Below are positions 12,812-24,538 of a stretch of 64,000 nucleotides of DNA, in pieces. A program made the position numbers and the translations under genes. The stretch lies in assembly GCF_000417875.1 (NCBI RefSeq), contig NW_006920869.1, positions 1,605,759-1,669,758 of the forward strand, written 5' to 3'. Within the stretch, counting starts at the first letter, position 1; every line of letters begins with the position of its first letter. This stretch comes from Pseudozyma flocculosa PF-1 (lineage: Eukaryota > Basidiomycota > Ustilaginomycetes > Ustilaginales > Ustilaginaceae). The notes beneath the pieces were generated by a model that saw only the letters and a program-made list of their open reading frames with translations, searched no databases and was not told the DNA's origin.

Positions 12812-14020
12812 GGTCAATTCGCGGTCGGGCAGCCGAAGACGACGCGCGTGTCCGGCCCTTCCGCGCCCGGGCCTGTTCCGAAGTCGCCCCCCGCTCGTCT
12901 GCTCGAGTGAAGTAGATGGTCCTACAAGCTTCGGTCGCATACCCTCTTGTTTCTGTTGTGGGAGGAGGCAGGTCGCTTCCAAACGATATGGACGTCGTTG
13001 AGCTGGCGATAGCGACGAGAGGCAAGATCGGGCGAGAAAGTGGATTGCGGATCAGAACCGCAAGCGACGCCTTTGGCCGGCCGTGACCGCTGGCGTCATT
13101 CTGGGGTGCTCCAAGGCGTGGCCAGTCAGACCGGCTGTCCCGAGGGCTGATCTGTACAATAGACAGAGGCTTGGGTTGGCCCGGATGGTTGCCATTCCTG
13201 GCTTTCGTATGGACTCCGACCGAGGCATTGCCGGAACATCCGCGGGTGGCGGCAGCTGCCTTGGCCTGGCATGACCCTGCACCGAGCAGAGCGGCGTGGC
13301 GGGGCCAGCCGACGTTGCGTCGGAGCCTGTGGCCATGGGAAGCAAAGCGTGGCAAGGCAAGGGTTGCATCGTGCAGACCTTGCTCGATGAAGCGGGGCAG
13401 CAGAGTGAGAGGAAGACACGGGGCGGCTGCGTCGGAGGGTGGCGAATCAGGAGACATGGCCAAAGGAAAGTCGGCCGCTTGGCTGCCCGCCTGCCCGTCT
13501 GCCCGTCTCCCCCACGACGACGAGTCGACATCTGTGGGGGCGGGGCGAAAACCTTCCGAGCCGAGGAGACAGACCGGCGAGCGCCCTTTTCCGCCTTTAC
13601 CCCGCCTGCCCGCCAGCAAAGGCGGCTAAAGCAGCGCCCCCCCTCGGCCAAGAGAAGATGGCGATGGCGCTCCTCGTCGTCCTCGTCGCCAGCTCTGGCT
13701 TTGCACCACGTACGGCATCAGCTTCGTCTCCCGTCCTCGTTGCTGCACCATGCATGCATGTCTGTACACACCGCGCTTACCCCGCACTTTGGATGCCACG
13801 GGCCTGGCGGCAAAATGCGGGGTAAGGTGGCCACCTCTTCCTCGGCCTCTGCTCTTGGGCCCGCGACGCCAAAGATGCCATCGCACCTGCCACCGTGGCC
13901 AGGCCAGGCCACGCAATCTCACACACGCTAGCGCCCTTTTGCGACCACGCTATGGGGGCAACAGCGACCAAGGACGCTGCGCCCGCCGGTTCGTCGTTCC
14001 AGTGCTGGCCTCTGTCTGTG

Positions 14021-14028
14021 TATAAAGG
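14021..14028 (+). promoter_or_regulatory. TATA box of the DAL5/TNA1-type transporter
   Basis: TATAAAGG lies 180 bp upstream of the start codon, with a CT-rich leader after it. The position and orientation fit a regulated nutrient-permease promoter. Confidence 0.5.
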
Positions 14029-14200
14029 TCTTCGTTGCTCTGTGCTCTCGACCGTCTCCTCTCCTTGTGTGTCCGCCTGGCCTACCATCTTCCCCTCATC
14101 TTCACCCCCCTGCTCCTCCTCATCTTTCCCCAGTAACGACCAGATCCTGTGGCCATCCTCTCCCTCGTCCTCGACCTAGCCTTTGACCCAATACAACGCG

Positions 14201-16032
14201 ATGGCCCCATCCATCGACGCCACCCACGCCGTCGAGGCATTGCCTCACGGCGGTCTCCCCTCGTCGGAAGAGCTGATCCAGCACATCCCGCTCCACCACC
14301 GCAAGTTTCTCGAAGATCCAGAGGCCCTCGCCGCTTGGCACGAACCCTACGTGCCCGGCTCGCCCGAGGAAAAGGCCCTCGTCCGCAAGATCAGCGTCCG
14401 CCTCATCCCCATGATCTGGCTCTGCTACGTTCTCAAGTGAGTCGGAGCCTGTCCTGCCCCCCTCCGGCCTTGACCTCCACTTGGTGCCAAGCAGAGCCCC
14501 TCACTGACGCGTCGATATTTTCCCGCACGCCACCCGCCACCTCTCAGCTACATGGACCGCACCAACATCGGCCTAGCCAAAGTCGGCGGCATGAGCGACG
14601 ATCTCAACCTCGATAGCAACCGTTACAGCGTTGCACTGCTCATATTCTTTGTGGGCTACCTTCTCTTCGAGGTGCCCTCCAACATGATCTTGACAAAGTC
14701 GCGGCCGTCGATTTTCCTGGCCGCGATCATGTTCACTTGGGGCTGCATCACCATCGCCTTCAAGGGGATCAACTCGTACGGCGCTCTCGTCGCCCTCCGG
14801 TTCATCCTCGGCATCATCGAGAGCGGCTTCTTCCCCGGCTGCCTCGTCCTCTTCTCGTCGCTCTACAAGAAAAACGAACTGTCCAAAGTTTTTGGCATTT
14901 TCTACTCGGCCTCGATCGTCTCGGGCGCCTTTGGCGGTCTCCTCGCCGCCGCCATCATCGACGGCATGGACGGACTCGCCGGCGTCGCTGGGTGGCGCTG
15001 GCTTTTCGTTATGGAGGGCCTTGCAACGGCCGTCGTTGCCATGATCGCCGTCTTTGTGCTGCCCGACTACCCGGCCACGACGCGATGGCTCACACCCCGC
15101 GAAAAGGCCCTAGCCGTCAAGCGCCTCGTCATCCAGAACGCCTCGACGTACACGGGCGAGGAGGTCGGTCACCGCCAGGGATTCATGCTCGCAGTCAAGG
15201 ACTGGAAGACCTGGGCCTTTACCGTCGGTGAGTTGCGATGCGGATCACCCCTGCTTTTTCTCGTCTGTCTTTTTTTGGACGACGATGAAGAGCCGCGCGC
15301 TGACACGCCGACCGGCCTCGCTCCCCCCCTCTGCATCTCCCGGTCCTCACAGGCTACATGGCCATCAGCGGTGCCGGCACCATCTCTTACTTCATCCCCA
15401 CGATCGTCACCCAGCTGGGCTACAAGGGCACCGACGCCAAGCTCTTCTCGGTCCCGCCGTACGCCGTCGCGCTCGTCTTTTCGCTGACCGTCAACTTTTC
15501 GGCCGACCACTTCAGGGAGAAGCCGTTCCACGCCGCCGTCCCGGTCTCGCTGGCCGGCATCTTCTGCGTGGTGCAGGCGACCTACGTACCCCGGCACGCT
15601 TCGTACGCGCTCCTCTGCTTTGTCGCGGCGGGCATCTGGTCGGCGCTGCCGTGCTACCTTTCGTACGTTACCTCGGTCATGGTCGAGCCCATCGCCAAGC
15701 GCGCCGTCGCCATCGCCATTGTCAATTCGCTCGGCAACTTTGCCAGCGTATATGGATCCTTCCTCTGGCCCTCGAACACGGCGCCCGAGTACGTCCAGGG
15801 CTGGTCGGTCACGGCTGCCTTTTGCTTCCTCGCCGCCATCGTACCCCTCGCTGTCCGGTACATTGTCGGGCCACTCAAGGACACCGATGCCGAAGTCGCA
15901 AAGCACGCTACCACCACGCACCACGACCACGACCACAGCCGCAGCACCGCTGCCGCAGAGACGGCTTCTTACGACGACGACAAGAAGGTCGCCGCCGACG
16001 GCGCGACGCAGTACAAGACCGCCGACGCCTAA
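14201..16032 (+). CDS. MFS anion:cation symporter (DAL5/TNA1-like)
   Basis: Plasma-membrane permease of the major facilitator superfamily, most like the fungal allantoate/nicotinate/vitamin permeases. The substrate is not predictable. Exons are 14201-14436, 14548-15227 and 15353-16032 (introns 111 and 125 bp), giving 531 aa. The first helix begins just before intron 1. Signatures are MDRTNIGLAKVGG, then GYLLFEVPSNMIL, then RFILGIIESGFFPG, which is the family motif after helix 4. About 12 hydrophobic segments are visible. The C-terminal tail is hydrophilic, with a His/Asp cluster (THHDHDH) that could bind metal. A charged N-terminus of about 70 residues is normal for this family. Confidence 0.9.
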
Positions 16033-16315
16033 TGGCACGGCCTCGCCCGCATCCACCGTCCCGCAGATGACCATCCGATGATCCGCTCTCGAACGATTTT
16101 CACGACCTGTAACACTATCACGCCCCGCACTTCCGGACTTCCTTGGCTCACACTTGAACACGAAGCCCATGATATCATTCCCGCTCTCTCCTGGTCGAGT
16201 TTGCCGCTAACGGATCGACGGCGGACGCTGCCCTGGACATAGGGATGATAGGTGGAAAGGAATGGATCACTGCTGCGCTGTCGTTGCGGGGCTGCCCGGA
16301 TGCGGCACGCGATGT

Positions 16316-16630
16316 TCACCGCACGGCGTCGACCTTGGTGAACCATGCGACGAAGAAGACGATAAAGGTCATCTCGATGTTGCAGAAGAGATCGACCGTC
16401 GCCGCCTCAGCAACTGGGAACCCCGAGTTGGCGAGGTCAGCGCTCCTGCGCAGCGTCAGGACGAGCGTCGGCCAAAGGTGTCGAAGGTCGTGGACCGTGC
16501 GGCTCTTGCCCGTCCCGCTCGACTGGATGACACGCACGGCACGGCCGCAGACCTCCTCCGCGTCGTACCGAGTATGTAGACCTTTTCGATGGCCTTGTTG
16601 AGATCGAGGCTAGAAAGCGCGGTCACAACG
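16316..16630 (-). pseudogene. Broken P-loop NTPase gene fragment
   Basis: On the minus strand a segment LNKAIEKVYILG (about 16620-16585) is followed, after a one-base frame change, by VRVIQSSGTGKSRTVHDL (about 16540-16485). This contains a Walker A motif, SSGTGKSR. A stop follows after FFVAWFTKVDAVR. Expanded fungal families of P-loop proteins carry a similar QSSGxGKSR motif after a short amphipathic helix. A TATAAAGG on the same strand (16873-16880) could be a remnant promoter. Further minus-strand coding-like patches at about 16980-17330 (for example IDDSFPIWLRSLP, and FEQECSEMLERP in another frame) may belong to the same decayed gene. No intact open frame links these parts. Confidence 0.4.
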
Positions 16631-17967
16631 AGAGGGCGGCGAGGAGAGAGGCGAAAGAAAGCAGGCTGTATGCACCGTGCTGGCGCCTCCGCCAAAGACG
16701 CGGGAGGGTCGGGAGAGGGTCGTGAAAGGAAGTCGTGGTGCAGAGAAAGAAAGGAGGCGCTGAACGACGAGATGGCAGATGATGGAGGCAAGCAACCGAA
16801 AGCGAAGGTCGCCGTCGTGAACGAGGCAGACGAAAGAGAGGGCCTTGTGCGCACGTCTGTAGACCGGCCAAACCTTTATACGGCAGGGGCTGGACAGCAT
16901 GCAGCCTTGCAGGCAGAGCAGGCAGCTCGTGACCCTCTGTTCCAGGCCCCCTCCGACTGAATCAAGAAGGGGGGTCTACTACCCGATGTTCTGGAAGAGA
17001 TCCGGGTTCTGCGGCCGCTCGAGCATCTCGCTGCACTCTTGCTCAAACCGAGCCCGGTCGAGGAGGGTGCGACTTCGTATACGTCCTTGCTCGAGTCAGA
17101 TGGGTCGGTGTGGTAGCGGCAAGGCAGCGATCGAAGCCAGATGGGGAAGCTGTCATCGATGCGAGCGAGCAGGTCCTGACACATCCACGAGTGCCCTGCG
17201 GAGGCCATTAGCTCGCAGTCGAGGATCCTCGAACTGGAATACTATGGCGAGCAGCACATGGCATTTGACGATGACGGGGCTACGCTGGCAGAAGCGACGC
17301 AGAGCCTTACTGCGCTGCTCGGACCGGGTACGAGGGCCCCAATTCTCTGCGGCGGAGGTCGACGCCGTCGGCCGAGATGGCTGTGAGGGGTGGGTCTTGG
17401 GCGGCCATTGCGATGGTCCGAGTACGGCCTTAGGCCAAAAGTGTGTGTGCGTGTGTACACGTCTTGAGCGAGCGGCATGCGCGGTAGGAAGTTCGGACGA
17501 GAGGGGATGAAGATGGATGCAGTGTAGTGACGGGGTCAGATGGGTCGGGTCAGGAGATAGCCCGCCATCCTATCGCAGGGATGCTCGGGGAGCGGAAGAA
17601 AGATGCGAGATCAGAGCAGCGGGCACACGAGCGAGCTGTCGAGTCAAGAGTCCACCCTCTGATGCAGGGTCGCATGCAGCGCGCCCGCCGTCCAGCGCGG
17701 GCCCGCCTACCTGCCTGCCTGCGGGGCCTGCCAGGCGAGGGCAGACGACGTGGGGCAGCCGAAAAGGTCCCTCCGTCGACGGCAGCCGCCCCCGCAACCC
17801 GGGGCAGAGGGCCGGCAGCACGCCTTGCTTCCATCATCGTCATCGTCACCACCGCCGCCTCGGCACCCTTCGCTCCATCTTCGACTCCACCAACAAACAT
17901 CTCTCCAAACGGCGCGACCCACCACCACCATCACCACCGCAGATAGGAGCGTGTCACGCCGTGCAAG
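16631..17967. other. Intergenic region upstream of GID4, possible relic coding
   Basis: This holds the weak minus-strand coding-like patches described for the P-loop relic and the GID4 promoter. Short CCTG repeats occur near 17703-17722. A frame open upstream of GID4 is low-complexity. No intact gene is supported. Confidence 0.4.
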
Positions 17968-20900
17968 ATGACGCCCGGTCCGTCGTCGATGCCCCAGCTG
18001 AGCCCGCAGGCCACTCACGAGGGGGGCGATCCCCTGTCGGCCAGTGTTGCCTCATCCTCCGCCGCCGACTCTTCGCCCTCCCAGCCACGACCATCCGAAG
18101 GCGGAAGCGGGCAGCCAAAGACGTGCGTGCACTGCGGCCAGCAGCTCGACAACTTCGGCGCAGTCGCGTCTGCCTCGGACCCAGCACCCTCGATGCCGGC
18201 ACCCAGTCCGTCTTCGATTGCTTTTGCACCCGATGGCCTGCTCCACCAGAATGGCGACAACCAGCCGCAATCATCGCTCACCTCCGCCATCAATGCTGCA
18301 GCTGCGGCTGCTCTGTCTCGGCACCTGGCCGCATCGTCGGCAGGGCCGTCGGTGTCGGGCAGCGCCGATGGCGAGGCCCACGCCATCTGCTCCCGCTGTT
18401 CGGCTGCTTCCGAAGCACCAGCGCCGGACGAGTTCCGGGCTCGGCTGGGCCCGCGGAGCCCAATCAGCGCATCTCAGGGCGATCAGAGCGACCTTGAGAT
18501 GCCCTCGAGCGCCCACAGCACACACACACCTCTTAACCCCCAAGAGCCCGGCCCCGACCTCGCGGCCGTAGCCACACGCCAAGAGGCACGCCAGCACACC
18601 CGCAGGCCCGACCACCTTCAGCGGCCTCCCTCACACTCGGATCTGCTCGCTGGCGACCATACCACATCAATCTCTCCTGCTACTAGAGCTGCCGCCGCAT
18701 CCGCCTCGCCTGCCGCCCCCGCCACTACATCGCGACCCCCTACTGGAGCCGCCTCTACCGACCCATTGCACATTCCCGGCTCCAGCACAGCATCGGCAGC
18801 TGCAGCCGCCCTGCCGGCGTCTCCGCCACGCCGCCAAGCTCCCTGGGCGACGGGGCCCCGATCACCGACTTCGGCCGCGCCGCTCTCGATCAATGTCGGC
18901 AACATGGGCGCGGGCGGGGATGCCGTCGGGCCCTATCCTCCTTCGACCGACGATCCCGACTTTCCTCCGCTGAGCCGTGCCGCAACTTCGCCCACGCTTC
19001 GGTCCCCGACCTCGCCAGGTCGTTCGCCCACGCGTGAGAGGGGAAGGCTACGTTTCGTGCCAGGGTCCCCACCCAACTCATCCTCGCGCATCCCCACGTT
19101 GGATGAGCACGCCACAGCCGCGCCGTCAAGCTCACCCTTCCTGGCAAGGTCTGGAAGCTTTTCGAGGAGCCTGAGCTACAATGTCGCGAGCGGCCACGAC
19201 GCTTCCACAGCCAGTCCCAGCGGCGCCGCCCCGATCGTCAGCTTCCCTCCGGCCGCCGGCTACCAACCCGCCCTCGGTACTTCCCCACCGGCTGGAAGGC
19301 TTCGACGCAGCAGCAGCTCGAGCAGCGGCATCAATGTACCGGCACCAGCAGGCGCAATACCCGGCGCGGCGAGGGTGCGACGACCCTCAGTCACTCGTCG
19401 CCTCAGCCGATCTAGCTCCTCGACTGGCCCCACCTCGATCCCCTTTGCCGCGGTGGGCATGGGTGCATCGGCTACCGACTTTGCAGGGCGGTACGCCATC
19501 GAGGAGGATCCCTTCGGCCCCTCCTCGATGACTCGACCCAGGCTCAGCACGATACCCACCCACGCCATCTCTGACTCTCTGGCCGCCTCCGGGCCATCTC
19601 GCGGCTACGTCCTCACTGCGCCCATGGCCCGCTCGACTTCGGGCAGGGACGACAGCTCGGCTGGCAGGACGCTGCCCAACCCCCTCCGCTTCCCCTACTC
19701 CAGGTCTTGCGAAGGCCAAGGCAGCGGGAGCGATGCGGCGGCTATGGAAGTCGACCCTGTTCCGGCAGCGCGTCAAGACGCCACCCTCGCCTCCAAGATC
19801 CGCGTCGACCAGTGTCGGTGGTACGATCCGCTGCGGCCTGACCCTCTGATGGAACTGTCACGCCTGCGATCGCCTCCCAAGGGCCGAGGGTGCCTCTTCC
19901 CTGGCGCCGTCTTCAACGGAACGCAGAAGAGCGGACGAAATAGCTACGATGTGACGGTGCGGATTGTGGTGAGTACTGGCAGATGGCTGAGGGGGGGACG
20001 CGAATGCGCGCTCGATGGCAAAGATGCTGACCTGTCTCTGATCTTTCCCTGACAATGCCACGCCGCCCGCTGACAGAATGTCGACATGGAAAACTCGCAC
20101 CTCTGCGGCTACCTGAACATCCGCGGTCTGACCGAGGACTGGCCGGAGCTGACAACTTACTTCGACGCCGAGATCATTGGCGATCGGCATGGCTTTGTCA
20201 CGGGCAAGTGGGGAGCGACCGAGGCCGACGATCTCAAGCACTGGGCTCGCTTCCCGCCGTTCCGCCCGCTCCGCAGCGGCCTGACCAAGCCCGGGCTCAA
20301 GTTCAGCCACCACAACAAGCCGTACGTCTTTATGCGATGGAAGGAGCGCTTCCTCGTCCCCGATCACCGCGTGCGAGACATCAACGGCGCCTCGTTTGCC
20401 GGCTTCTACTATGTCTGCGTCGAGCTCGGAGGCGACACGGCGAGGAGGCCGACCCACACGCCTGTCGGAGGCTTCGGGGCCACGTCGCCGTCGTCGGAGT
20501 ATCCCTTCTCCCACGATGGCGCCACTGCCGGCGGGGGAGGGTGGTACGCGGCGACGACACGATCCACCGCCAACCGGCGCCGGGAACTCTCTGTCGGCAA
20601 CGCTGCGGCGAGCAGCAGCATCTGGCCATCGTCTCCATCCTCGCCGCCGCCGGCTTCCTCGAGCAGCCCCGTGCACCCGTCCGGAGCGGGATCGGCGAAC
20701 AAGGACCGCAACGACGACGACATGCGGGACGAGAGGATGTCGCCCCACCACCACCAGCAGTACCGCGACGACATCGAGGAGGGTATCTCTGCCGGAAAGA
20801 TGCTGGGCTTCTACTTCCACGAAAACTCGGAACCGTGAGTGTACCAGTCTGCACGGTCGGTTGCCCTTGCTGTTGGTGTCACACTGGATCGGGATGACCG

Positions 20901-21006
20901 TACTGACCTGCTCATCCTTCTCATCGTCGTCCGGACCGACAGGTACCAGCAACTGTCCCTGCACCACGTGCACGAACGCTCTACATCAGGCTTCGAGATG
21001 CGCTAG
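17968..21006 (+). CDS. GID4: GID4/VID24, substrate receptor of the GID/CTLH E3 ubiquitin ligase
   Basis: Recognises N-terminal proline degrons, for example on gluconeogenic enzymes, and delivers them to the GID ubiquitin ligase. Exons are 17968-19968, 20077-20834 and 20943-21006 (both introns 108 bp), giving 940 aa. The Gid4 beta-barrel begins near residue 630: PGAVFNGTQKSG, then LCGYLNIRGLTEDWPELTT, FMRWKERFLVPDH, GASFAGFYY, and after intron 2 YQQLSLHHVHER...FEMR at the end. Two features are odd. The first 620 residues are a Ser/Pro/Ala-rich disordered extension with two CxxC pairs (Cys53/56 and Cys141/144). About 110 low-complexity residues are inserted between the last two barrel segments. 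Canonical GID4 proteins are about 220-360 aa. The short last exon is needed for the conserved C-terminus. Confidence 0.93.
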
Positions 21007-21388
21007 GCGCTTTTCATGCCCGGCGTGGAACTTGGATCCTAGCTCCTTCCCTGCCTACGTCTCGCTCGCCCGGCCCATATCCCGCTTATCCCTCTGCTTC
21101 CCCTGTTCGTGGCACGACATCGCCTTAGCATTCCCTAGGATTCCCCTGCTCGCTCTCGCCCTCGTCCCTCGTCTCGATCCGCCCCGTTCTCGTTTGCGAT
21201 ATCCTCTTATTCGTCCCGGTCCCGTCTCGACTCGATCCGGCTGGCCATCAAACGCAATGCATTCCGTCATCACGGAACGGCAAGAGAGCCGCGCTTGGTT
21301 TGTGTAGTATCGACAAAGTGCTGCCAACGTGGCCCGCAAACGAAGATGACGGCGGTACGTGGAAGTGCAGCGTGCGTGCTCGCTGCGG

Positions 21389-23929
21389 TCAGAACCTGCC
21401 CTTGGATTCTACCAGGACGGCCTGCATCCTCATCAGACTGCCGTGAAGCTCGCGGTGTCTCTCTGCAAGCGCCTCGAGCTCCTTGAACGGCAGAGGGGGC
21501 GGAGGTGGCGCCGCCGTCCCAGAGGCGCCGGTACGGCCGTCGTGCCCACTCCCGGTTCCATCAGGTCGGGAGAGGGGCGGGGAGACGGTAGTGCTCCGAC
21601 TCGTCCCTTCCGATCGCCAGACCAGGTTATCCTCCGGCGTCGCGCTCCGTGTTCGGCTCGTTGCATCCGAGCGGGCATTGGCCGTCGCGAGATCCTGCGA
21701 TCCATCAGTCCCGGTCGACATCGATGCGCTTGCTGCTGCGTCTTGCGCTTCCGGTTCCGGTTCCGCGGTCATCTCGCCTTCCTCCAGCATCCCCTCTTCC
21801 GGGCTCTCTCGAGGTGGAGCTGCTTGCGCGAGCGATGACGATGAAGGCGCTGCCGAGGTTGGAATTGGCGGCGGGGACACGTGCGGCCGACTCGTCGACG
21901 CCGGCGGTAGCGACGGCTCGATCTGATGCGTGGCCTCGTCTCCCCCGTCCTCGTCCATGACGATCATCAGCCCCCCACCGCCGCCTCCTTGGCTCGCCTC
22001 GGCTTCCTCCCGTGTCGCCAGACTCCACTCGCGGTCCAGCCGAGCTCGCTCCTCGTCCAGCCGCCGTTTGTTGACGGCGTACTCGTCGCACGTCTTCGAG
22101 AAACGCGCAGCAAGGTGATGCCAGTCGGATCGGCTGCGCACGTCGAGCCACGGTTCGAGCCAATGAGCTGCGCCCGGCCCGACGCCTTTGACGGTCGGCA
22201 GGAGCGGAATGTGAGGCGAGGGAGAGCGTGATGGTGCCCGAGAGTGCAGGGCGGATGCCGTCGGCGGTCCCGATGTCGACGCCTTCGTCGGCGGGGGGCC
22301 AGGCGGCGGACCTGGAGGGGGCGGGCCCGCGCGCGACTGCTGCGAAGACTGTGCAGGCGACAGCCGTCGCTGCTTCTTGGCGGGTGACGGAACTCCTGCG
22401 TCGGGCAGAGAGGTCAAGGCTTTTCGCGCTGTTGACGTCGATGGCTCGTCTCGTCCGCCAGCAGGCTGGCGAGCCTCTCGTGCCACCGAGGCGGCAGTTC
22501 TGGGCGCCGGCGGCTCGACCCCATCTTTCGCCGGATCCTCAATGGCTTCGGCTCGGCGCCGTTTCAGTGGCGGCTCCACAGCGGGCCGCGTCGGCGACTT
22601 CGAAGAGCGCGCCTGCGACCTCCTCTCGACATCGGCCTCCTTGACTTCTTCAGCCTTTGTCGGCGGGGCTTTTTGACTCGAGGAAGTGAGTCTGACGCTG
22701 GACCTGGACGGATCCTTTGAGATCGCGTCGACAGGCACCGAGGCCCTCGTCTTGGCTTGAGACGCCGGGAGAACGGACTTCGCAGCTTCCGTTCGAGACT
22801 TTGAGATCTGTGTCAGCCGAGCGTCGCTCGACTGGCTCTCTACATCGGCAGACAGGCGAGAGGCGCTGCCGGTGACTGCTTTGGCAGCAGTTCTGGTGGC
22901 AGCTGTCGCGCTGGCTCGCTTGTCCGCATCGACGAGCGGTTTGCTCCCGCCCTTCGCTGCCTTTGCCAGTCGCTGCCTTGTCGTCAGCTTGCCTCCCTTC
23001 TTGGCTGGAGCGGTGGCAGCCGCGGCCCCAGCGGTGCTCCCAGAGGCGCCAGCGTTTCCACTCGTCTGCCGTTCGAGAGCGCTGGATCTCGACTTTGGTA
23101 TGGAGGTGATCGATTCGTTGTCCGAGTGTCCGCTCTCCTGGCCACTCTCAGCGTCTATGTGACGCAAGTGCAGGCGATCTGGTTCCATTCGGGACCGCTG
23201 GCTACTGCCAAACGATGCGGCCTTGGCTTCCGGCGAGGACTGGAGGCTTCCAGTGGACTGCCTTGCGAAGATTGGGCTGTTGACGGCCGAGCTCGACTGT
23301 GGGAGAGACTCGCGCCCACGCAGTGGAGACATCGAGGCATGCCTGTCCGGTCGGCTCTCTTGGCGAATGAGGCTGACCTTGCTGAGGCTCGACGAGCGCG
23401 AGAGGGCTGACGCGCCTATCGCGCTTGGCTTGATGCCTGATCCCCTCTGCTGCCTGAGCTTTGCGGCATTGATGGGCTGGTCGACGACGACAGCGCGCTT
23501 CCTCTCCTTGCGCAGGTCCTCCTCTTCTTGCCGCTCCTTGAGCCGCGAGGCTGCCCCTGCTGTGACATGCGAAGGGCGGACACTGAGCTTCTGCGTGACG
23601 GTCGCGATGCGAGTGAGGTGGGTCTCGTTGTGATTGAGGCGGAAGAGTTCGTGTGGTGCGGCCTCGCTGGAGCGCTGCAAAGGGAGGCGCGATGGGCCGA
23701 TCAGTAGGGCCGCTTCCGACGAGGCTGAGCCAAGGTCGAGACGAAGGAGGTCGGGTGGTAGCTTTGAAGGGTCTACGTGGACACCGTCGGGGCAGAGAGC
23801 GGCGGCCAGCTGGGTGAGGGCGTGTTCGGTCAGCCGGAGTTGCAGCGCTGCGGGGGGCGAGGACGAGGACGGCGGTGAATCTGCGTGGGGCAGGCTGACC
23901 GAGAAGAGTGAGCCCGGTTCGAGCGACAT
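21389..23929 (-). CDS. Putative RNA polymerase II elongation factor ELL-like protein
   Basis: Probably a nuclear transcription elongation factor of the ELL type, in fungi a partner of an EAF protein. Single exon, 846 aa. Residues 1-125 form the only ordered N-terminal region, with ALQLRLTEHALTQL and a later segment ending TRIATVTQKLSVRP, the layout of an ELL N-terminal domain. The middle is a long Ser/Ala/Lys-rich disordered region with basic patches (PLKRRRAEA, PAKKQRRLSP), likely nuclear localisation signals, and a poly-Pro run. A conserved-looking helical block (WHHLAARFSKTCDEYAVNKR) near residue 610 fits the ELL C-terminal region. The protein ends in a short coiled coil. It is convergent with GID4, whose stop is 382 bp away. 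The family call is moderate; a generic nuclear disordered protein is the alternative. Confidence 0.6.
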   Translation of the reverse strand: MSLEPGSLFSVSLPHADSPPSSSSPPAALQLRLTEHALTQLAAALCPDGVHVDPSKLPPDLLRLDLGSASSEAALLIGPSRLPLQRSSEAAPHELFRLNHNETHLTRIATVTQKLSVRPSHVTAGAASRLKERQEEEDLRKERKRAVVVDQPINAAKLRQQRGSGIKPSAIGASALSRSSSLSKVSLIRQESRPDRHASMSPLRGRESLPQSSSAVNSPIFARQSTGSLQSSPEAKAASFGSSQRSRMEPDRLHLRHIDAESGQESGHSDNESITSIPKSRSSALERQTSGNAGASGSTAGAAAATAPAKKGGKLTTRQRLAKAAKGGSKPLVDADKRASATAATRTAAKAVTGSASRLSADVESQSSDARLTQISKSRTEAAKSVLPASQAKTRASVPVDAISKDPSRSSVRLTSSSQKAPPTKAEEVKEADVERRSQARSSKSPTRPAVEPPLKRRRAEAIEDPAKDGVEPPAPRTAASVAREARQPAGGRDEPSTSTARKALTSLPDAGVPSPAKKQRRLSPAQSSQQSRAGPPPPGPPPGPPPTKASTSGPPTASALHSRAPSRSPSPHIPLLPTVKGVGPGAAHWLEPWLDVRSRSDWHHLAARFSKTCDEYAVNKRRLDEERARLDREWSLATREEAEASQGGGGGGLMIVMDEDGGDEATHQIEPSLPPASTSRPHVSPPPIPTSAAPSSSSLAQAAPPRESPEEGMLEEGEMTAEPEPEAQDAAASASMSTGTDGSQDLATANARSDATSRTRSATPEDNLVWRSEGTSRSTTVSPPLSRPDGTGSGHDGRTGASGTAAPPPPPLPFKELEALAERHRELHGSLMRMQAVLVESKGRF

Positions 23930-24538
23930 GCTGGGTGATCTGGAGGTGGTCAGATGGGCCGAGTGCTTGTCGGATGGTTAGGTGGTGAGAGGAGGGCCCG
24001 CGGCTCCCTTGAGCGGATGTCGAGGTCGTCTGAGCTGTGATTGCAGCGACCGCACGTCCTCGGATCCAGCCGCCCAACGAGCATAGGCCTCACAGCTAGA
24101 AGTGCTGCCTGTGCGGAGGAGCTGCCGATAAGGAGGTGCACGTCGGCGTTGAAAGAGGGGCTGATGAGAGCTGAAGTGGTGGGTCCGCAAGATTGCGAGT
24201 CTTGACTTTGGGCGCGGCCTTGCCGTCAGCTGGCAGAGTCCGTGCGTGCACTGCGGCCTGCAGGCAGGCAGGGCAAGGGGTCCCTGCGGAGTCGGCCCGC
24301 TACCCGAAGGTTTGGCTCGAGATGGGGTGTGTCCCGGAGTCGCTCTATCGGTGCTGCCTTGGCTTCCAGCCACCATCATAGCCTTTTTCGGTCGGTGAAT
24401 CGTCCTTCCTGAACCGCCCTTTCATCCGCAATGTCGACGTAGCCGTCCCTTTCCCTCCTCCATCCTCGATCATCGGACCTGCCGTTCCTTGCCTCTCCGA
24501 GCGGACAGCATCCTCCAGAGTCGGCTTCCTCCTGCAAC
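23930..24538. promoter_or_regulatory. Shared divergent promoter of the ELL-like gene and the SV2-like transporter
   Basis: A 609-bp region separates two divergent start codons. No TATA box or reading frame of note is seen. A pyrimidine-rich stretch lies before the transporter start (24430-24535). Confidence 0.45.

Larger units (their letters stand above)
12085..14200. other. Intergenic region between GPI1 and the DAL5-type transporter
   Basis: About 2.1 kb with no supported gene. The long minus frame over 12534-13619 is Arg/Ala/Gly-rich and contains only a repeat-encoded RRIG series, so I read it as chance. It holds a 12-bp tandem repeat and ends in a TATA-containing promoter. A pyrimidine-rich leader precedes the transporter ATG. 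Confidence 0.55.

Noticed and set aside
12534..13619. 361-codon minus-strand frame between GPI1 and the permease
   Set aside because: Low-complexity, contains a repeat-encoded RRIG series, no conserved block and no intron pattern.
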